This document shows positions 17,884-26,216 of a stretch of 64,000 bases of DNA, piece by piece. Origin of the DNA: Streptococcus uberis (GTDB lineage Bacteria; Bacillota; Bacilli; Lactobacillales; Streptococcaceae). The DNA lies in assembly GCF_900475595.1 (NCBI RefSeq), contig NZ_LS483397.1, positions 219,001 to 283,000 on the forward strand, read 5' to 3'. The position numbers and the translations under genes were made by a program. The first letter of the stretch is position 1; the number at the start of each line of letters is the position of its first letter. A model generated the notes under the pieces. That model searched no databases, was not told the origin of the DNA, and worked only from the letters and a program-made list of their open reading frames with translations.

Positions 17884-18717
17884 ATGGTTGAAATCAAGAA
17901 AATTTCTAAAAAAACGTTAACAAAGTCTTTCCATCACTGGTATTATGGACATTTAACATGTTTTTCACAAGAACACATGCAAACTTTTGGTTATTTAACC
18001 TCAATGCTTCCTATTATCGAAGAGCTTTATAATGATAAGGAATCACAAAAAAAGGCGATGCAAACTTACACAGCTTTCTTTAATACGGAACCTCAATTAG
18101 GAACCATTGTTGTTGGGGTTACAGCTGGTTTGGAAGAAGCGCGTGCAAATGGAGAATCAGTTGATGATGAAGCCATTAATGGTATGCGAGCAGGACTTAT
18201 GGGACCAATTGCCGGTATTGGTGATTCACTCATTGTTGGAACTTTGATTCCAGTTTTATTGGGTATTGCACTAGGACTTTCTACGGATGGTTCACCAGTT
18301 GGGGCTATTTTCTATATCATTGTATGGAACTTATTAGCTTACTTTGGAATGAAATTTGCCTACTTTAAAGGTTATGAGTTGGGAGATAAGGCTGTTGAAT
18401 TTCTTGTTGGCCCTCAAGGAATAGCTATTCGAAAGGCAATTGGAATTGTTGGAGGTATGGTTATTGGGGCAGTTGCGGCAACCTGGGTTTCTGTTAAAAC
18501 CTCCTTCCAATTAGGAAGTGCCAAACACCCTTATCTTGTTTTGCAAAATCAATTAGATGCTGTTTATCCAGGTTTACTGACTGCTATTTTTATCGTATTT
18601 TGTTGGTGGTTAATGGCTAAGAAGAACATGTCCCCTATAAAAGTTATGCTTTTATTAGTTGTAATTGCTTTTGTCGGTGTATTGGTTGGTTTCTTCAATC
18701 CAGGTCTATCCTATTAA
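17884..18717 (+). CDS. PTS mannose/fructose-family EIID component
   Basis: About 277 residues. The family signature SFHHWYYGHLTCFSQEHMQTFGY is split over residues ~16-38, and MRAGLMGPIAGIGDSL near residue 100 is the conserved EIID motif. The ATG at 17884 follows GAGGAGG and sits just after the EIIC stop. An in-frame extension back to 17854 lies within EIIC and is rejected as the start. Confidence 0.9.
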   Translation: MVEIKKISKKTLTKSFHHWYYGHLTCFSQEHMQTFGYLTSMLPIIEELYNDKESQKKAMQTYTAFFNTEPQLGTIVVGVTAGLEEARANGESVDDEAINGMRAGLMGPIAGIGDSLIVGTLIPVLLGIALGLSTDGSPVGAIFYIIVWNLLAYFGMKFAYFKGYELGDKAVEFLVGPQGIAIRKAIGIVGGMVIGAVAATWVSVKTSFQLGSAKHPYLVLQNQLDAVYPGLLTAIFIVFCWWLMAKKNMSPIKVMLLLVVIAFVGVLVGFFNPGLSY

Positions 18718-18740
18718 AATCATTCGTTAGAGGTGTTAAT

Positions 18741-19058
18741 ATGCTTAGTAAAGAAATTGTTGAAGGGTATGAGACTGAGATTTCATATCAAAAACATATG
18801 ATTGAAAATTTAGGTAGGTGGTTATCCCTATTTCTTTTAATCTCCAGTATAGGGATTGTTTGGCTCTATTTTTTCTATCAGACAAGTATTTTCTTACAAG
18901 CAATTGGGTATTTCTTGCTATTTCTTGGAATTTTTGGGATGTCTATTTTTGGCTATGGGATTTATAAAGGGAAAAAGAATCTTCAAACTATTATTTTTCA
19001 CTTTGAACAAAAAATAAAATATGCCAATACCTCAAAAGACCGAATGCTTAAAAATTGA
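18741..19058 (+). CDS. Small two-helix membrane protein, last gene of the PTS operon
   Basis: A 105-residue protein with two transmembrane helices (~residues 27-47 and 52-73) and charged ends. It follows EIID by 23 nt with a GAGG site and precedes a terminator, so it belongs to the same transcript. I do not recognise a family. It could be an accessory factor of the PTS. Confidence 0.7.
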   Translation: MLSKEIVEGYETEISYQKHMIENLGRWLSLFLLISSIGIVWLYFFYQTSIFLQAIGYFLLFLGIFGMSIFGYGIYKGKKNLQTIIFHFEQKIKYANTSKDRMLKN

Positions 19059-19082
19059 CTAGGAATGCGTATGTAGGTATAC

Positions 19083-19109
19083 AAAAAAGCCTTCTTAAAA
19101 GGCTTTTTT
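19083..19109. terminator. Bidirectional terminator
   Basis: AAAAAAGCCTT / AAGGCTTTTTT stem lying between the PTS operon and the convergent secreted-protein gene. Confidence 0.85.
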
Positions 19110-19144
19110 GCTTTTGTCATGAGAAAAAGAAGTTAAGTTTTGGA

Positions 19145-19747
19145 TTAATCTGCTTCCATTCCTGTTTGCATATAGTAAGCTGCCAAGATATCTTTGGTAA
19201 TCCCGTGTTTTTCATAAATTTTATCAGCTTGCTGAGTTAGGATAGCCAGTTTTGCGTTGTATTGAGCTGTCTCTTGATCAAGGAGTAAGTCATTTTCTTT
19301 TAATTTTTTTTGCAATACCTCATCTTTATTAAAGTAGTCCTTTAATAGCTCTTTTTCAGAAGGTGAGAGAGTTGTCTCACTAATTAAATTGAGTGCTTCT
19401 TCTTTAGTATTCCAGATACGATTGCCAATTTTCTGATAAAACTTTTCTAATAGAGTTTCATTAAGATTTTCCAGTTGTTGAATTTCTGTTGTAATAGCTA
19501 TTTCAGCAGGTTTAAAGCGGCTTGCCTTAATTTTTTCTATATTCATTTGAATACTATCCATTTCTTTGTATAATGGCTCTGCCTCTTTGTCAGCAATAGC
19601 TAACTGACCATCAATGGTTTTAATATTGACTGATGAGGATGACTCAGGATCTTGTGCATAGACTTTAGAATATTGAGTTGCTGAAAAGGTAGCAAGTGAT
19701 AAAAGGGTCAAAAGTGATAAAGATGTTATTTTTTTGTAGTTTGCCAT
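19145..19747 (-). CDS. Secreted helical protein next to a two-component system
   Basis: About 200 residues from the ATG at 19747, which follows GGTGG by 8 nt. A Sec signal peptide (residues ~1-35, KKITSLSLLTLLSLATFSAT, cleaved before QDPES) precedes a charged, helix-rich, coiled-coil-prone mature part. There is no wall anchor and I do not recognise the family. The promoter has TATACT at 19783-19788, and two repeats at 19813 and 19835 sit where an activator would bind. It is probably an output gene of the neighbouring OmpR-type system. Confidence 0.75.
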   Translation of the reverse strand: MANYKKITSLSLLTLLSLATFSATQYSKVYAQDPESSSSVNIKTIDGQLAIADKEAEPLYKEMDSIQMNIEKIKASRFKPAEIAITTEIQQLENLNETLLEKFYQKIGNRIWNTKEEALNLISETTLSPSEKELLKDYFNKDEVLQKKLKENDLLLDQETAQYNAKLAILTQQADKIYEKHGITKDILAAYYMQTGMEAD

Positions 19748-19812
19748 AAAGGTGACCACCTTTCTTTTATTAGGATAGCTTTAGTATAAGACAAGTGGAC
19801 ATTTAATTCCTC

Positions 19813-19846
19813 GCAATTTTGCGGAAATCGTGTGGCAATTTTGTGG
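19813..19846 (-). promoter_or_regulatory. Paired direct repeats, candidate response-regulator site
   Basis: GCAATTTTGCGG (19813-19824) and GCAATTTTGTGG (19835-19846) are 22 nt apart, upstream of the -10 of the secreted-protein gene. A related copy, GCAAAGTTGTGG, lies at 22006-22017 upstream of the response regulator. The shared motif suggests that the system controls both itself and the secreted protein. Confidence 0.55.
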
Positions 19847-19848
19847 CA

Positions 19849-21219
19849 TTAAAAAGAAATGATGAACTGCGTTTCCTCGGGGTGACTGGTAACTTTTACT
19901 TTACCCTGATGTTGTTGAACAATCTCTTTAACCAGTGATAGTCCTATTCCGGTTTGCCCTTTTTCGCCTTTATAGAAGCGATCAAAAATGTAAGGAAGAT
20001 CTTTTTCAGCAATTGGCGGTCCATCATTTGCTATGATGATGTGATGGTCACAAGCCCTAATGATGATATAGTTTTCAGCATAACGTAGGGCATTGCTTAG
20101 GATATTTGAGATAGCTTTTTCTAATAAATCGCTATTTCCAGTAATCATCAATTGGAAGTCATCATAATCTTGAATTAGTTGTAAATCTTTTTGCATGATG
20201 ACGGGTTTAATATAAGAGACTGATTCTTGTAGGACATCATAAAGGGAAACAGCTTGCTTGTGGGCTTGCTTTTTACTATCTAAGCGAGATAGGAGCATGA
20301 TGTCATCGACCAAGGTTTTCATTTTTTGGCTTTCTTCCAAGATGATCTGATAGGCTGATGACTCATCAAGGATGCCTGCTTGTAATCCTTCTGTATAACC
20401 TTGAATAGACATAAGGGGAGTTCGTAATTCATGTGATGCGTTTTGGAAGAAGGTTAATTGGCTTTTTTCGGCTTGTCGGATGCGCTCAGCCATTTCCTTG
20501 CTTTCTTGCAATAAGGGGTCAAAATCAGAAAAAATAATCCTCTCTTTTTTTGTTGATTTTTGATTATTCTCTCGCCATAAATGAGAAATATAATCCTGAA
20601 CACTATGAATGGATTTTTGAATTCCTTTAAAGGTTCTTTGCATGATAAGGAACATGCAAAAAAAGATAATAATGAGTATTAGAAAAAGGAATAGATTGAT
20701 TTGATCGATTAATTTCTGAGTATTGGTTATATCCGAAAAATTAATGACATGAAAGGGTTGTGAATTCCCATTTTTGGCTTTAAAAATGAAATCGTCTTCT
20801 AGTTTTCCATGATAATCTTTAACCATCACATAGTAGGTCTTGCCCTTCCAGGGGACAAATAACCCGTTTCGGGGACTAGCTTGAGACCAGAGATGATGCC
20901 TATTAAGGTAGGATACAATTGCATTGCTAATTTTTTTCTGATCTGAATTAGTGTATTTTAACTGATAATCTTTATCATAGATAGCATAGTTGGCCCAAAC
21001 ATAGATACTATCCTTTTTAGCAACTTGGTTGTCGGGAATGGGTTTGTGCTCATAAATACTATCAATAATGGTAAAGTTACCCTGTATAGCATTTGCTGTC
21101 ATTTGTTGAACATAACGGCGAGCCACTTGATTAACAGAGAAAAAAATTAAGCAGAAGCCTAGAAAAAGGGTCAGACTATTGATAATAAAAAGTTGATTAA
21201 TTAAATGTTTACGTTTCAT
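19849..21219 (-). CDS. OmpR-partner sensor histidine kinase
   Basis: A 456-residue protein. TM1 (~10-30) and TM2 (~170-192) enclose an extracellular sensor of about 140 residues. A HAMP-like linker, HisKA (FFQNASHELRTPLMSIQGY) and HATPase_c (NILSNALRYAE, DRFYKGEKGQTGIGLSLVKEI) follow. The start overlaps the response regulator stop by 4 nt, a standard coupled pair. The signal is unknown. The size of the sensor domain suggests a ligand or envelope stimulus. Confidence 0.9.
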   Translation of the reverse strand: MKRKHLINQLFIINSLTLFLGFCLIFFSVNQVARRYVQQMTANAIQGNFTIIDSIYEHKPIPDNQVAKKDSIYVWANYAIYDKDYQLKYTNSDQKKISNAIVSYLNRHHLWSQASPRNGLFVPWKGKTYYVMVKDYHGKLEDDFIFKAKNGNSQPFHVINFSDITNTQKLIDQINLFLFLILIIIFFCMFLIMQRTFKGIQKSIHSVQDYISHLWRENNQKSTKKERIIFSDFDPLLQESKEMAERIRQAEKSQLTFFQNASHELRTPLMSIQGYTEGLQAGILDESSAYQIILEESQKMKTLVDDIMLLSRLDSKKQAHKQAVSLYDVLQESVSYIKPVIMQKDLQLIQDYDDFQLMITGNSDLLEKAISNILSNALRYAENYIIIRACDHHIIIANDGPPIAEKDLPYIFDRFYKGEKGQTGIGLSLVKEIVQQHQGKVKVTSHPEETQFIISF

Positions 21220-21905
21220 AACTCTTCTACACTCAATTTAAAACCATATCCCCAAACGGTTTCAATGATGACAGGACTGTGGTGAGCCTTCAGTTTTTTT
21301 CGGAGTCGTTTGATGGTATCGTCAACAGCTCGACTTTCAATATCTTCAAAGCCCCAAATGCGATTTAATAATTCGTCCCGTGGAAAGGCTGTTTCGGGCT
21401 TTTGAATCAATACCGATAACAAATCAAACTCCGTTTTTGTGAGAGCTAGTTCTTTATCATCTAAAAGGCAGAGCCGTCTGTCAAGATTTAATGAAAGGCC
21501 TTTATATTGGAACAGTGTGCTTTGCTCAAGGGGAGTGGAAACTGTTCTTTTGAGGAGGGCTTTAACATGCAAGACTAATTTGATAGGAGAAAAGGGTTTG
21601 GTAAAGTAGTCATCACTACCTGCTTGAAAAGCTGTAATAAAATCAGCATCGGAATCCCGTGCGGTTAGCATAATAATTGGAAGTTGATCTCCCCTTTGCC
21701 GGATTTTTTTCATAATGGTTAAGCCGTCACTTCCAGGCATCATAATGTCTAAAATAATCAAATCGGGTTGGTTTATGAGGTATTCTTGATAAAGTAAATC
21801 CCCATTCTCAAAGGCTTTAACCTTAAAACCATCATGTTCTAAAAAGGGAATTAATAAGTCTCGAATATTCTTTTCATCATCGGCTAAATAAATAAGTTGC
21901 GTCAT
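21216..21905 (-). CDS. OmpR-family response regulator
   Basis: About 229 residues from the ATG at 21905 (GGAG site 5 nt before). Receiver: YLADDEKN, phospho-aspartate in LIILDIMMPGSDG, lysine in YFTKPFSP. Winged-helix DNA-binding domain: LTKTEFDLLSVL and RAVDDTIKRLRKKL. It is upstream of and coupled to its kinase. A perfect inverted repeat (ACAAATGAGA / TCTCATTTGT, 21922-21947) lies in its leader and might be an autoregulatory or RNA element. Confidence 0.9.
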   Translation of the reverse strand: MTQLIYLADDEKNIRDLLIPFLEHDGFKVKAFENGDLLYQEYLINQPDLIILDIMMPGSDGLTIMKKIRQRGDQLPIIMLTARDSDADFITAFQAGSDDYFTKPFSPIKLVLHVKALLKRTVSTPLEQSTLFQYKGLSLNLDRRLCLLDDKELALTKTEFDLLSVLIQKPETAFPRDELLNRIWGFEDIESRAVDDTIKRLRKKLKAHHSPVIIETVWGYGFKLSVEEL

Positions 21906-22098
21906 ATATTCTCCTATAGCAACAAATGAGACAAGACTCTCATTTGTAAAATACTGTCTACCTAAATATAACAAAATCTCCCCTTTTTTTCTTGCAGAAA
22001 TTGAGGCAAAGTTGTGGCAATTGGTTTTTTCTTGAAAGTTGAAGATTTTGGAAATGTGAAAGAATTTCCAAGAGAGTCAAAGATTTTTCTCTTTAAAT

Positions 22099-22141
22099 TT
22101 GCAAACGCTTTATTGCTTAAATGGAAAAACATGGTTATAAT
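22099..22141 (+). promoter_or_regulatory. Promoter with overlapping cre-like site (PRD regulator)
   Basis: TTGCTT (22113-22118), a 17-bp spacer and TATAAT (22136-22141) form a good sigma-A promoter. The 16-mer at 22099-22114 (TTGCAAACGCTTTATT) matches the CcpA cre consensus except for one position and overlaps the -35. This implies catabolite repression of the activator gene. Confidence 0.65.
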
Positions 22142-22210
22142 TATAGAAAGTTTAATAATTTAACCCCTAAATTGATCAAGCATGTTATACAAATGATAAG
22201 AAAGAGTGCT

Positions 22211-24064
22211 ATGGAAGAAAAATATTTTGAAATATTAGAATTATTATCGGAAGATTCTTATTGCTCTTCTGTTAAGCTTTCTGAGAAATTGGGAATCAGT
22301 GAAAAAACGGCTAGAACGCGTATCAAAGAACTCAATCATCAATTAGTAACATTTGGAGCCACTATTACATCCAAGAGAGGCTTGGGCTATAGTCTTGTAG
22401 TGACTGATCAAAAACAGTTTTTGGAGTCTGTAAATCGGTCAAGTAAGAATCGATCGGATGGTGATGTCCAAGATGAACTCTTTAGATTTCTATTGGATAT
22501 GGAGGATTATCAAACCATTGATGATATCTCAGCTCAGTTATATATCTCCAGAAGTGTACTCACCAACCATTTAAAAAAAATTGAGACCTTGCTAAAACTT
22601 TATGATTTATCCATTGACCGTAAGCCACATTACGGTATCAAAATTATTGGAAGTGAAGCTAATAAAAGAACCTGTATTCAAACCAATAACTTATATCCAC
22701 TTGATGATAGGGATTTGATTAGAAAATTAATGGATTACATCATAGTTGGTAACCAAAAATATCAGGTTTACATGTCTGAAGTTGCCATGGAAGCCTTAAT
22801 CAACTATATTATGATCTCAATTTCTCGAATTAAACATCATTTTCCCATTGAACAGATTAAAACTGACCGTCAGGAAATTAGCCAAGCTAGTCAGAAAATT
22901 ATTAGTGATTATATCAATTTCATTTTTAAAGAAACAAAAGTTTATTTTAATCAATATGAAAGAGATTATTTGGCTTTGCAGTTTACATCAAAATTAGCAT
23001 CGAATTCCCTAAGTAAATTTGGTCCTAATTTTATTATCAGTTCACAAATTGATCAGCTTACATTTGAGATGTTAGACAGGGTTTATAAGCTTTTAAATCT
23101 TGATTTTAGAAATAATTTAGAACTGCGTATGGCCCTAAGTCAGCATTTAGTGCCAATGGATATTCGACTGCGCTACAATATCATGTTAGAAAATCCATTA
23201 TCAGAACAAATACAAAAGGAATACCCTTTTCCTTATACCATTGCCAGCACAGCAGTGACAGTTCTAAATGAGTTTTATCAAAAAGATATTTCTCAGGGGG
23301 AAATGGCTTATATTGCTCTTATTTTTGCATTAGCAACTGAAAAAAGAAATCGAGACATTGCGAAGAAAAACATCCTATTGGTATGTATTTCAGGAACAAG
23401 TAGTTCCCAACTATTTAAATATAAGTATCTTCAAGCTTTTGGAGATTATATTAATAAGGTTTATGAATCATCCGTTTCAGATTTAGATTTCTTTGATTTC
23501 AAAGGTAATCACATTGATTATATTTTTACAACAGTTCCCTTAAGTAAAAAATACCCTATACCGATTTATGAAATTAATCTCTTTATTGATACAAATGATA
23601 TTTTGACTTATAAACAGTTCTTTGAAGAAGGGGAGAAGAACTACCTTTTAGATTATTATTCCACTAATCTCTTTCTTCCACATTTAAAAGCAAGTACAAA
23701 AGAGGATGCCTTAAAACAAATGTGTCAACATATTTCCCGTTATGGAATAACACCTGATAGATTTTATGAGGCAGTTCTTCAAAGGGAAAGCTTAGGTCAA
23801 ACCGCCTTTGGCGATATCGCCCTACCCCATCCTTATAAAGTTCTAACGGAAAAATCATTCGTTTGTGTTGCCATTTTAGAAGAGCCGATTTTTTGGGAAA
23901 CAAAAGAGATTCAAGTCATTTTTTTAATGTCCATTGGAAAAGAGAAAGCTGATTCTTTAGAAGAATTTTACAAGACTACTAGTAATATTATGTTCAACGA
24001 GGAGGCTGTCAAAGCGTTAATTGAGACCCCTACCTTTGAAAATCTATTACAACAATTAAAATAG
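22211..24064 (+). CDS. PRD-containing activator of the BglG/LicR type
   Basis: About 617 residues from the ATG at 22211. The frame is open back to 22121, but the promoter's -10 lies at 22136, so that is not the start. In order: HTH (residues ~3-50, VKLSEKLGISEKTARTRIKEL), second HTH (~90-140), PRD1 and PRD2 (~165-390), an EIIB-like domain with NILLVCISGTSSSQL, and a C-terminal EIIA domain with the histidine in AFGDIALPHPYK. The DNA-binding HTHs make this a LicR/MtlR-like activator rather than an RNA antiterminator. It probably drives the PTS operon that follows, via the palindrome at 24145-24170. Confidence 0.87.
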   Translation: MEEKYFEILELLSEDSYCSSVKLSEKLGISEKTARTRIKELNHQLVTFGATITSKRGLGYSLVVTDQKQFLESVNRSSKNRSDGDVQDELFRFLLDMEDYQTIDDISAQLYISRSVLTNHLKKIETLLKLYDLSIDRKPHYGIKIIGSEANKRTCIQTNNLYPLDDRDLIRKLMDYIIVGNQKYQVYMSEVAMEALINYIMISISRIKHHFPIEQIKTDRQEISQASQKIISDYINFIFKETKVYFNQYERDYLALQFTSKLASNSLSKFGPNFIISSQIDQLTFEMLDRVYKLLNLDFRNNLELRMALSQHLVPMDIRLRYNIMLENPLSEQIQKEYPFPYTIASTAVTVLNEFYQKDISQGEMAYIALIFALATEKRNRDIAKKNILLVCISGTSSSQLFKYKYLQAFGDYINKVYESSVSDLDFFDFKGNHIDYIFTTVPLSKKYPIPIYEINLFIDTNDILTYKQFFEEGEKNYLLDYYSTNLFLPHLKASTKEDALKQMCQHISRYGITPDRFYEAVLQRESLGQTAFGDIALPHPYKVLTEKSFVCVAILEEPIFWETKEIQVIFLMSIGKEKADSLEEFYKTTSNIMFNEEAVKALIETPTFENLLQQLK

Positions 24065-24073
24065 AACCGAAAC

Positions 24074-24136
24074 CAACACCCTTTCTTTATTGACTGAATA
24101 AGGTTTTCAGAAGATGAATGTAAAGGTGTTGTTTTT
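24074..24136 (+). terminator. Probable terminator
   Basis: CAACACC pairs with GGTGTTG across a long loop, followed by seven T. It lies after the PRD regulator and before the PTS promoter. Confidence 0.5.
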
Positions 24137-24144
24137 TTGTGCTC

Positions 24145-24205
24145 TTTTTACCGTTATGCAACGGTAAAAAAAATAATGGTAGTTTCAATACAGATAACTT
24201 ATGAT
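24145..24205 (+). promoter_or_regulatory. Palindromic operator and activator-dependent promoter of the PTS operon
   Basis: The perfect inverted repeat TTTTTACCGTT-ATGC-AACGGTAAAAA (24145-24170) is centred about 42 nt upstream of TATGAT (24200-24205). No acceptable -35 is present at 17 nt. The position fits an activator site. It has no 3' T run, so it is not a terminator. The PRD regulator upstream is the likely binder. Confidence 0.65.
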
Positions 24206-24238
24206 TAACATGTAAAAACATTTGAAAGGACTATTATT

Positions 24239-24559
24239 ATGAGTCAAGAAAAAATTTTATTAGTATGTTCAGCTGGAATGAGCACGAGTTTACTAGTGAC
24301 CAAGATGAAAGATTATATCAATGCATCGGGTCTCGATTATGAGGTTAATGCTGTCGCATCTTCCGAAGCTTTAGATTATGCTGTGGAAAATAAAGTTAAC
24401 GTTATTCTCCTCGGTCCACAGGTACGCTTTATGGAAGGTCAATTTAAAAAAGCACTTGCGGAATACAATATTCCAATTGATTTAATTTCACCTGTAAATT
24501 ATGGAAGTATGAACGGTGCTAATGTTGTGAAACAGGCTCAAGAGTTGATGTCTAAATAA
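24239..24559 (+). CDS. PTS lactose/cellobiose-family EIIB
   Basis: A 106-residue EIIB with the active-site cysteine in ILLVCSAGMSTSLLV (residue ~10). It is the first gene of a seven-gene same-strand run, and matches the usual ~100-residue size of CelA-type EIIB. GAAAGGA precedes the ATG. Confidence 0.92.
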   Translation: MSQEKILLVCSAGMSTSLLVTKMKDYINASGLDYEVNAVASSEALDYAVENKVNVILLGPQVRFMEGQFKKALAEYNIPIDLISPVNYGSMNGANVVKQAQELMSK

Positions 24560-24570
24560 AAGGTGACTAG

Positions 24571-24879
24571 ATGGAACAAAAAGATTTAGAAACCTCAATG
24601 AATTTAATCATCCATGCTGGGAATGCAAAATCCTCCGCCATGGAAGCTATTAGCTTAATTAAAGAAGGTAAGGCAGAAGAATGTGCTTTGAAAATGAAGG
24701 AAGCCGATCAGGAAATTGCGGAAGCTCATAAGGCTCAGACACAATTACTGACAAAAGAGGCTAATGGCGAGGTAACGCCATTCTCCTTATTACTGGTTCA
24801 TAGTCAAGACCACTTAATGACTGCTATTACCTTTCTTGATTTAGCAAGGGAAGTTATTGACATTTACAAACACTTATAA
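24571..24879 (+). CDS. PTS lactose/cellobiose-family EIIA
   Basis: A 102-residue all-helical EIIA-Lac/Cel protein. The phospho-histidine is in LLVHSQDHLMTA near the C-terminus and the conserved AGNAKSSAMEAI stretch is near residue 15. It begins 12 nt after EIIB. Confidence 0.92.
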   Translation: MEQKDLETSMNLIIHAGNAKSSAMEAISLIKEGKAEECALKMKEADQEIAEAHKAQTQLLTKEANGEVTPFSLLLVHSQDHLMTAITFLDLAREVIDIYKHL

Positions 24880-24897
24880 TTTTTTCAGGAGACGAAA

Positions 24898-26208
24898 ATG
24901 GGAAATAAATTTTTAGACAAAATGACCACTGTTCTTGGCGGCTTTGCCAACTGGGTCAATTCTTTAAGATATATCATTGTTATTAAAAATGCCTTTGCTG
25001 CTTTGATTCCAGTAATCATTACCGGGGCTTTCGGGACATTGTTCTCTGCAATGGTATTTAATGCTGAAACAGGTTTAGCAAGATTTGAAGCTTTGCGATT
25101 CTTGGCAGACTTGCAACCAATCTCATCAGCAATCAGTTATGTAACTTTGAGCTTTTTAACCATCTATGTTGTTTTCTTAATGGGTATTGAGCTTTCAAAA
25201 CTAAACAACCAAAATACTGTTTTTGCAGGTATCGTAGCTGTAATGAGTTACTTATCTGTTAACCCAACCGTTTTTGAATTTATCACAGAAACACAAAAAT
25301 CTGTCATGGTTTCAAATGCCTTGGCAAAACAATATACTGATACAAAAGGTCTTTTCTTGGGAATGATTGTTGCTGTTCTTTCCATTGAATTATACTGCTG
25401 GTTAGCTCGTCAAGATAAACTCCAAATCAAAATGCCTGATACAGTACCGCCGAGTGTTGCCAAAAGTTTTTCAGCATTATTCCCAACTGTCATAACTGTT
25501 GCAACCATTGCTACTGGTGGATTTATTGTCAAATCAATCACTGGTTTATACGCTTATGACATCATCTATAATATCGTTCAAAAACCTCTAGAAGGTGTCG
25601 TTCAAGGTCTACCTGGAATTTTATTACTTGTCTTTGTCGCTCAAGTTTTCTGGGTTATTGGTATTCATGGAAATCAAATGGTAAAACCAATCCGCGAACC
25701 ATTGTTATTAGCTGCAATTGCTGTCAACACAGAAGCCTTCCAAGCAGGTAAAGAACTTCCAAACATCATTACTATGCCTTTCTGGGATATGTACATGAGT
25801 ATGGGGGGATCAGGTGTCACAATTGGTTTATTAGTATCAATCTTCTTAGTTGGTAAACGTGATGACATGAAAGAAATTACCAAACTTTCAATTGGTCCAA
25901 GTATTTTCAATATTAATGAGCCAGTTATCTTTGGTATGCCTATCATGCTTAATCCAATCCTAGCAATTCCATTTATCATCACACCATTAGTTACTGGTAC
26001 CATTGGTTATTTCGCAACAGCAATGGGATTTGCAGCTAAAGCTGTTGTTATGGTTCCTTGGCCAACACCACCATTAATCAATGGTTACCTTGCAACCGCA
26101 GGAAACTGGGGAGCTGTAGCAACTCAAGCAGTATGTATTCTCGTTTCAATTCTTATTTATCTACCATTTGTAAAAATTGCAAATAGAGAACAATTAGCAC
26201 AACAATAG
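24898..26208 (+). CDS. PTS lactose/cellobiose-family EIIC permease
   Basis: A 436-residue polytopic permease of the CelB family. Visible motifs are WVIGIHGNQM, the EPVIFGMPIMLNP substrate-site region and MVPWPTPPLINGYL. Family members import di- or oligosaccharide beta-glycosides with phosphorylation at C6 of the non-reducing sugar. The two GH1 enzymes and the gluconate genes downstream suggest a glucosyl-gluconate substrate (inference). Confidence 0.92.
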   Translation: MGNKFLDKMTTVLGGFANWVNSLRYIIVIKNAFAALIPVIITGAFGTLFSAMVFNAETGLARFEALRFLADLQPISSAISYVTLSFLTIYVVFLMGIELSKLNNQNTVFAGIVAVMSYLSVNPTVFEFITETQKSVMVSNALAKQYTDTKGLFLGMIVAVLSIELYCWLARQDKLQIKMPDTVPPSVAKSFSALFPTVITVATIATGGFIVKSITGLYAYDIIYNIVQKPLEGVVQGLPGILLLVFVAQVFWVIGIHGNQMVKPIREPLLLAAIAVNTEAFQAGKELPNIITMPFWDMYMSMGGSGVTIGLLVSIFLVGKRDDMKEITKLSIGPSIFNINEPVIFGMPIMLNPILAIPFIITPLVTGTIGYFATAMGFAAKAVVMVPWPTPPLINGYLATAGNWGAVATQAVCILVSILIYLPFVKIANREQLAQQ

Positions 26209-26216
26209 GATTAAAA

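Noticed and set aside
24145..24170. Perfect palindrome read as a terminator
   Set aside because: No T tract follows in either direction at the right place, and it sits upstream of a promoter; an operator explains it better.
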